Assembly: GCA_963697345.1 (NCBI GenBank)
Contig: CAVONS010000002.1
Location: 62,001-126,000 of the forward strand
DNA: 64,000 bases
Direction: 5' to 3'
Source: Prado023 sp963697345
GTDB lineage: Bacteria > Actinomycetota > Actinomycetes > S36-B12 > CAIYMF01
The position numbers and the translations under genes are program-made. Below the pieces are notes generated by a model. The model was not told the origin of the DNA and made no database searches. It was given only the letters and a program-made list of their open reading frames with translations. Shown piece by piece: positions 60,768 to 64,000 of this stretch. The first letter of the stretch is position 1, and every line of letters begins with the position of its first letter.

Positions 60768-62395
60768 GCGTGGGCTCCAGCCATGTGGGCAAGTCCTGCG
60801 TGGGCATCGGTCTGAAGTCTGAGTCGATCGATCTTCCCCGTGGACGTGCGTGGGAACCCGTCCCGTACCGTGATCGACGCGGGCACAGCATACGTGGGAA
60901 GCGCGCCGGCGGCATGGGCTCTGATGTCCTTCGCCGTTGCCTCCGATCCCGGGATCAGGATGACCTCGGCGTGTGGTTGGAGGCTCCCCTCGGCATCCGG
61001 GAGCGCATAGACAGCTGCCTCGTGGACGGACGGGTGTTCGAGCAGGACTGCCTCGACCTCGTCCAGCTCGACCCGGTTGCCACGCGCCTTGATCTGGCGG
61101 TCCCGCCTGCCCAGGAAGGCCAGATCCCCCTCCTCGGTCGGGGAGACGAGGTCTCCCGTGGCGTGGTAGACGTCGGGTCTGCCTCCGACCCCGGGAACGT
61201 TCACCAGGGACTTGTCCGTGAGATCGGGTCGAGCCCAGTACCCGCGCATCAGCGTGGGTGCTCGTACCAGGAGTTCGCCCTTCCCTCCGACCCCGACCTG
61301 CCTGCCCTCGGAGTCGACCACCATGACCGTGACGTTCGGGTACGGCCGACCGATCGGTAGCCCCAGGTCGCCCTCGTCGGGAACGGCGGGAACGCGGTAG
61401 TGGGTGCATCCGTTGGTCTCGGTCGGTCCGTACACGTTCACGAACTCAGCATCCGGCAGGCTCGACATCATGTGTCGCAGGTGCTTGATCGGCATGGGCT
61501 CACCGCCGAACAGGACCAGGCGCAGGCTGGACAGGTCCTTGCCGTCCAACGTGCCGGGTGCTGCGAGACGGACCAGGGCGAGCGGCACGGTGTAGAAGAC
61601 GGTCATCCGTTCATCGGCGATCAGGGACGCAAGGCTCGCCGGGAACCGGGTGTACTCCTCGGGGATCATCACGGTCGTGGCCCGCGCCCGCGCGCCGCCG
61701 AAGTAGTCGAGGGTGGACAGGTCGAAGTGCAGCGGCGCGTAGTTGCTGATGATGTCCCTGCTCGACAGGCCGTACTCGGCCGCAGTCACCTCCGCCCAGG
61801 CAAGGGCGCTGCGGTGCGTGTGCATGATGCCCTTCGGAGTCCCCGTCGAGCCAGACGTGTACAGGATGTAGCAGAGGTCCTGCTCGGTGGTCGCGATCTG
61901 TGGGGGCGTGGCCGGCCGAGTGGCGACCTCGCGCCACGGGATCGCGGTGAACGGGGCATCCTGACCGTCGTCGATCCCGAACACCGAGTCGATCCGGGCG
62001 CCCGCCTCGCCGAGCGCGCTGAGCGTGGGGAGGAACCGGTCCTCGCTCACGAGCCGTGTGATGGAACAGTCGCGCAGGACGAACGCGATCCTGGAGACCG
62101 GTGATCCCGGATCAAGAGGGACGTAGACGGCGCCAGCGGCCATGATCCCGTAGAGCGCGATGGCGCTGTGCAACGACTTCGGCAGCAGGATGCCGACGCG
62201 GTCCCCCGGCGCCACCCCGTCCTCGATGAGGGCATGGGCGAGAGCTGAGGAGCGTTCCAGCAGCTCACCGTAGGTGAGTGTCTCCCCCCTGTTGCGCAGG
62301 GCCGGGTGAGCCGGATCGACCTCGGCTGCCTGCTCGATGAGGTGCGGCAGGAGATAGGTCATGGATGTGGATGAGGGGGGCGTCGCCCGCGGCAT
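60764..62395 (-). CDS. Stand-alone adenylation enzyme, probable L-prolyl-carrier ligase
   Basis: 543 residues from ATG 62395, which has GGAGG six bases upstream and shares its A with the preceding stop; GTG 62398 is an alternative. A-domain motifs: YILYTSGSTGTPKGIMHTHR (A3), NVYGPTETNGCTHY (A5), YHATGDLV (A7), RQIKARGNRVELDEVEAVLL (A8), STGKIDRL (A10 Lys). Aligning by hand to GrsA positions 235-331 gives D-L-L-Y-L-G-V-G-C. The code reported for prolyl enzymes of pyrrole pathways (PltF, RedM, CloN4) is D-L-L-Y-L-A-L-V-C, so six of nine agree, as do HFDLS and VLFGGEP contexts. It should load the adjacent free carrier. Confidence 0.85.
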   Translation of the reverse strand: MPRATPPSSTSMTYLLPHLIEQAAEVDPAHPALRNRGETLTYGELLERSSALAHALIEDGVAPGDRVGILLPKSLHSAIALYGIMAAGAVYVPLDPGSPVSRIAFVLRDCSITRLVSEDRFLPTLSALGEAGARIDSVFGIDDGQDAPFTAIPWREVATRPATPPQIATTEQDLCYILYTSGSTGTPKGIMHTHRSALAWAEVTAAEYGLSSRDIISNYAPLHFDLSTLDYFGGARARATTVMIPEEYTRFPASLASLIADERMTVFYTVPLALVRLAAPGTLDGKDLSSLRLVLFGGEPMPIKHLRHMMSSLPDAEFVNVYGPTETNGCTHYRVPAVPDEGDLGLPIGRPYPNVTVMVVDSEGRQVGVGGKGELLVRAPTLMRGYWARPDLTDKSLVNVPGVGGRPDVYHATGDLVSPTEEGDLAFLGRRDRQIKARGNRVELDEVEAVLLEHPSVHEAAVYALPDAEGSLQPHAEVILIPGSEATAKDIRAHAAGALPTYAVPASITVRDGFPRTSTGKIDRLRLQTDAHAGLAHMAGAHA

Positions 62396-63567
62396 CACGA
62401 TCCTCCATGTGCGGTTTCCCGTGGGTTGACGGCTCGCCCCACGGTGGTTCCTTCAGCCAGGTGGTACGGGTCGAGTGGATCGGATCCGATGTCCTCGATG
62501 GCGATGGCAGTGCCCAGGCCGAGCCGCGCGGCGTGGTTCATCAGGATCCGTGCAGCGACCTGGTCCTCGAGGGCCCACCCTGTCGAGTCGAACACCGTGA
62601 GATCGTCCTGCCACGCCCGGTAGGACTCGGGATGTGCGGCCACATGCGCCAGCGACGGTCCGATGTCCTCGGCTGCGAGCACCTGGCACTCGCCCTCCAT
62701 GACTGCTTGATCGAGCACGTCGGGCGATACCAGGGCGCGCCGGAGGAACTCCACCGGCAGTTCGTACTTGCCCTCGAAGTCCGACCCCACGGCGTTGACG
62801 TGGAGCCACGGCTTCGTGGCGAGATCATCGAAGAGCGGTCCTTCACCAATCCCGATGGAAGTCGCGGTGCACACGATGTCGGCCGTCTGCATGAGCAGTT
62901 CCAGGGGCACTGACCTGACCTCGACTCCGGGCGGGAGGAACCGCTCGATCCGCGCGGGCAGGGACGCGACCGCGGCCTGATCGACGTCGTAGATGAGAAC
63001 CTGGTCGATGGGGAACGTGCGGACCAGGGCATGGATCTGGGTCACTGCCTGCGCGCCACAGCCGACCACTCCCAGGATGTGGCTGGAGGGGCGGGCCAGG
63101 ACGCGACTCGCCACGGCCGAGGCGGCTCCGGTGCGCACGGCGGTCAGGAAGGTTCCATCGACAAGGCCGCGCAGGTGACCGGTACCCGTGTCGTACACGC
63201 TGATCGTGGCAAGGATCGTGGGCAACTGGCGCGATCTGGGGTTGCCTGGGTGGTAGCCGACGACCTTGATGGTGGTCGACTCGCCGGACTGCATCACGGG
63301 CATCCACTCGATCAGGCCGATCTCGGGGTGGGAGTAGTGGAACCCGTCCCTGGTCCGGACCTTGGTCACCGAGTCGTCGAAGGTGACGATGGAGGTGGTC
63401 AGCTCCTCGATCATCTCGTCCATGAGGCGATCCAGGCCGACAGCGGCGATGACGGCAGCGACATCGTCGCGTCCGATCACCGTGGTCGCCGGAGTTCCTG
63501 TGGCCCCTGTCATCGGTCGCTCCCAGTCCCGAGGCTCAGCATCGTCGATGATGACCCGATGATTCAT
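62395..63567 (-). CDS. Ornithine cyclodeaminase/mu-crystallin family protein
   Basis: 390 residues from ATG 63567, with AGAGGAG upstream. The first ~70 residues are an extension before GLIEWMPVMQSGESTTIKVV. The Rossmann domain reads SSHILGVVGCGAQAVTQIHA, VLIYDVDQAAV and ADIVCTATSIGIGEGPLF. It is the first gene of the NRPS operon. True ornithine cyclodeaminase makes L-proline from L-ornithine, which would feed the prolyl-type A domain next door. Relatives in other NRPS clusters (SbnB-like) help make 2,3-diaminopropionate, but the required cysteine-synthase-like partner is not in the window. An NAD-dependent imine or amino-acid dehydrogenase is a third possibility. Confidence 0.85.
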   Translation of the reverse strand: MNHRVIIDDAEPRDWERPMTGATGTPATTVIGRDDVAAVIAAVGLDRLMDEMIEELTTSIVTFDDSVTKVRTRDGFHYSHPEIGLIEWMPVMQSGESTTIKVVGYHPGNPRSRQLPTILATISVYDTGTGHLRGLVDGTFLTAVRTGAASAVASRVLARPSSHILGVVGCGAQAVTQIHALVRTFPIDQVLIYDVDQAAVASLPARIERFLPPGVEVRSVPLELLMQTADIVCTATSIGIGEGPLFDDLATKPWLHVNAVGSDFEGKYELPVEFLRRALVSPDVLDQAVMEGECQVLAAEDIGPSLAHVAAHPESYRAWQDDLTVFDSTGWALEDQVAARILMNHAARLGLGTAIAIEDIGSDPLDPYHLAEGTTVGRAVNPRETAHGGS

Positions 63568-63676
63568 GGTTCTCCTCTGGTCGGACCGACTGGTATCACC
63601 TTCGACCCCCTTGTGCGAGTCTCGTGATGGTGACGGATGATAGCCGTCCGACGTCGGCAGGATGGGGCGGCTGCTC
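63568..63676. promoter_or_regulatory. Divergent intergenic region between the NRPS operon and PPTase
   Basis: 109 bases that must hold the promoters of both the seven-gene NRPS operon and the PPTase gene. It is slightly less GC-rich than its surroundings near 63615-63650. I see no clear -35/-10 pair and no copy of the sugar-regulon palindrome or of an iron or LexA box, so regulation cannot be read from it. Confidence 0.4.
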
Positions 63677-64000
63677 ATGACGCGCGGCGTTGACCGCCCC
63701 CTGGCGGCGAAACCCCGATCCTTGCCTGCATTCGTGTCCTACGCAATGCGTCCAGTCGGGGATCCGGCGAACACGGCCACCGAAGCCGAGCTGGCAGCGC
63801 TCCACCCGCGCACCGTCTCGATACGGCGGGATGCGTTCGTCGCGGGCCGCACCGCAGCCCATGCCGCCCTCGCGGACCTGGACTGCGACGTCCCGTCGAT
63901 CCTCTCGGGTTCCGTGCGCGAGCCGTTGTGGCCCGGTGGGATCGTCGGCTCGCTGTCACATGCCGGCGATGTCGCGATAGCCATCGCAGCACGCGGCGAG
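63677..64000 (+). CDS. Sfp/EntD-type 4'-phosphopantetheinyl transferase, truncated by the window end
   Basis: Open frame from ATG 63677 (ATG 63662 is in frame and possible) to the window edge, 108 codons without stop. Visible motifs are those of the EntD/Sfp family: SIRRDAFVAGRTAAHAAL, REPLWPGGIVGSLSHAGDVA, where GSLSH supplies CoA-binding residues. It is divergent from the NRPS operon with 109 bases between start codons. It should transfer phosphopantetheine from CoA to the carrier Ser of the free carrier and the three NRPS proteins. Its place indicates that the cluster continues to the right. Confidence 0.88.
   Translation, partial: MTRGVDRPLAAKPRSLPAFVSYAMRPVGDPANTATEAELAALHPRTVSIRRDAFVAGRTAAHAALADLDCDVPSILSGSVREPLWPGGIVGSLSHAGDVAIAIAARGE

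Noticed and set aside
63690..63992. Minus-strand frames at the right end
   Set aside because: They are antisense to the plus-strand frame that carries the PPTase motifs REPLWP and GSLSH.
1..64000. CRISPR arrays, insertion sequences, integrases, tRNA or rRNA genes
   Set aside because: No regularly spaced direct repeats, transposase or integrase motifs, or tRNA-like cloverleaf/TTCGANNC context in a credible structure were seen. The 33-base repeats at 37192-37329 are coding.

Overview
The window is GC-rich, almost entirely coding DNA, with GTG/TTG starts, 4-bp stop/start overlaps, DUF2510, DUF222/HNH and NarL-type kinases without separate PAS domains. All this points to a chromosomal segment of an actinomycete (Actinomycetota). 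I cannot name the genus. No rRNA, tRNA, CRISPR array or insertion sequence was seen, and no gap longer than 300 bases is left without a gene.

Layout. (1) 1-13 kb: a mixed housekeeping stretch with a LURP-one-like C-terminus, a membrane alpha/beta-hydrolase, MTA phosphorylase (mtnP), a frameshifted GH13 alpha-glucosidase, an HNH nuclease, a HEAT-repeat protein, a NarL-type two-component pair, DUF1905, APH-like and DUF2510 proteins, and a solitary arginine deiminase. (2) 13-29 kb: a sugar island. A sucrose phosphorylase gene is followed by a LacI-controlled oligosaccharide system: binding lipoprotein, two permeases, GH1 and LacI on the minus strand; divergently, a very large GH94-like protein (possible GH149/GH161-type phosphorylase) and a mutarotase-like protein; then GH3, a lipoprotein and an MsmK-type ATPase. 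The same palindrome GAGAGCGCTCTC lies before both minus-strand operons and, in a longer form, before the plus-strand one, so it defines a small local regulon, probably for beta-glucan oligosaccharides. (3) 29-47 kb: isochorismatase-like, TPP-enzyme, BASS transporter, SDR and opine-dehydrogenase-like genes, a decayed flavin monooxygenase, a YiiX-like protein with 11-residue repeats, quinone oxidoreductase, a DUF222/HNH gene behind a LexA-like box, a HhH-GPD gene, an aminotransferase, a SnoaL-like protein behind an iron-box-like site, and a second two-component pair. (4) 47-64 kb: a compact nonribosomal peptide (NRPS) operon on the minus strand with a divergent phosphopantetheinyl transferase cut by the window end.

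The NRPS operon is the most interesting part. In transcription order it encodes an ornithine cyclodeaminase-like enzyme, a stand-alone adenylation enzyme whose binding-pocket residues resemble those of L-prolyl-carrier ligases of pyrrole pathways, a free carrier protein, NRPS-1 (C-A-T-E), NRPS-2 (C-A-T-E), NRPS-3 (C-T-TE, no A domain) and an acyl-CoA dehydrogenase-like enzyme. Together these suggest ornithine to proline to prolyl-carrier to pyrrole-2-carboxyl-carrier, used as the starter of a short peptide with D residues. The Asn-type A domain of NRPS-1 is interrupted by a complete PP-loop ATP-pyrophosphatase of the N-acetyl-sugar amidotransferase type, and the terminal thioesterase has Cys in place of the nucleophilic Ser. 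The first could convert the Asn side-chain amide to an amidine or thioamide; the second recalls TEs that close strained rings. Both are inferences.

Five otherwise intact genes (GH13, HhH-GPD, aminotransferase, NRPS-2, NRPS-1) each carry a single-base frameshift. I read these mainly as sequencing or assembly indels, and annotate each gene over its full span.
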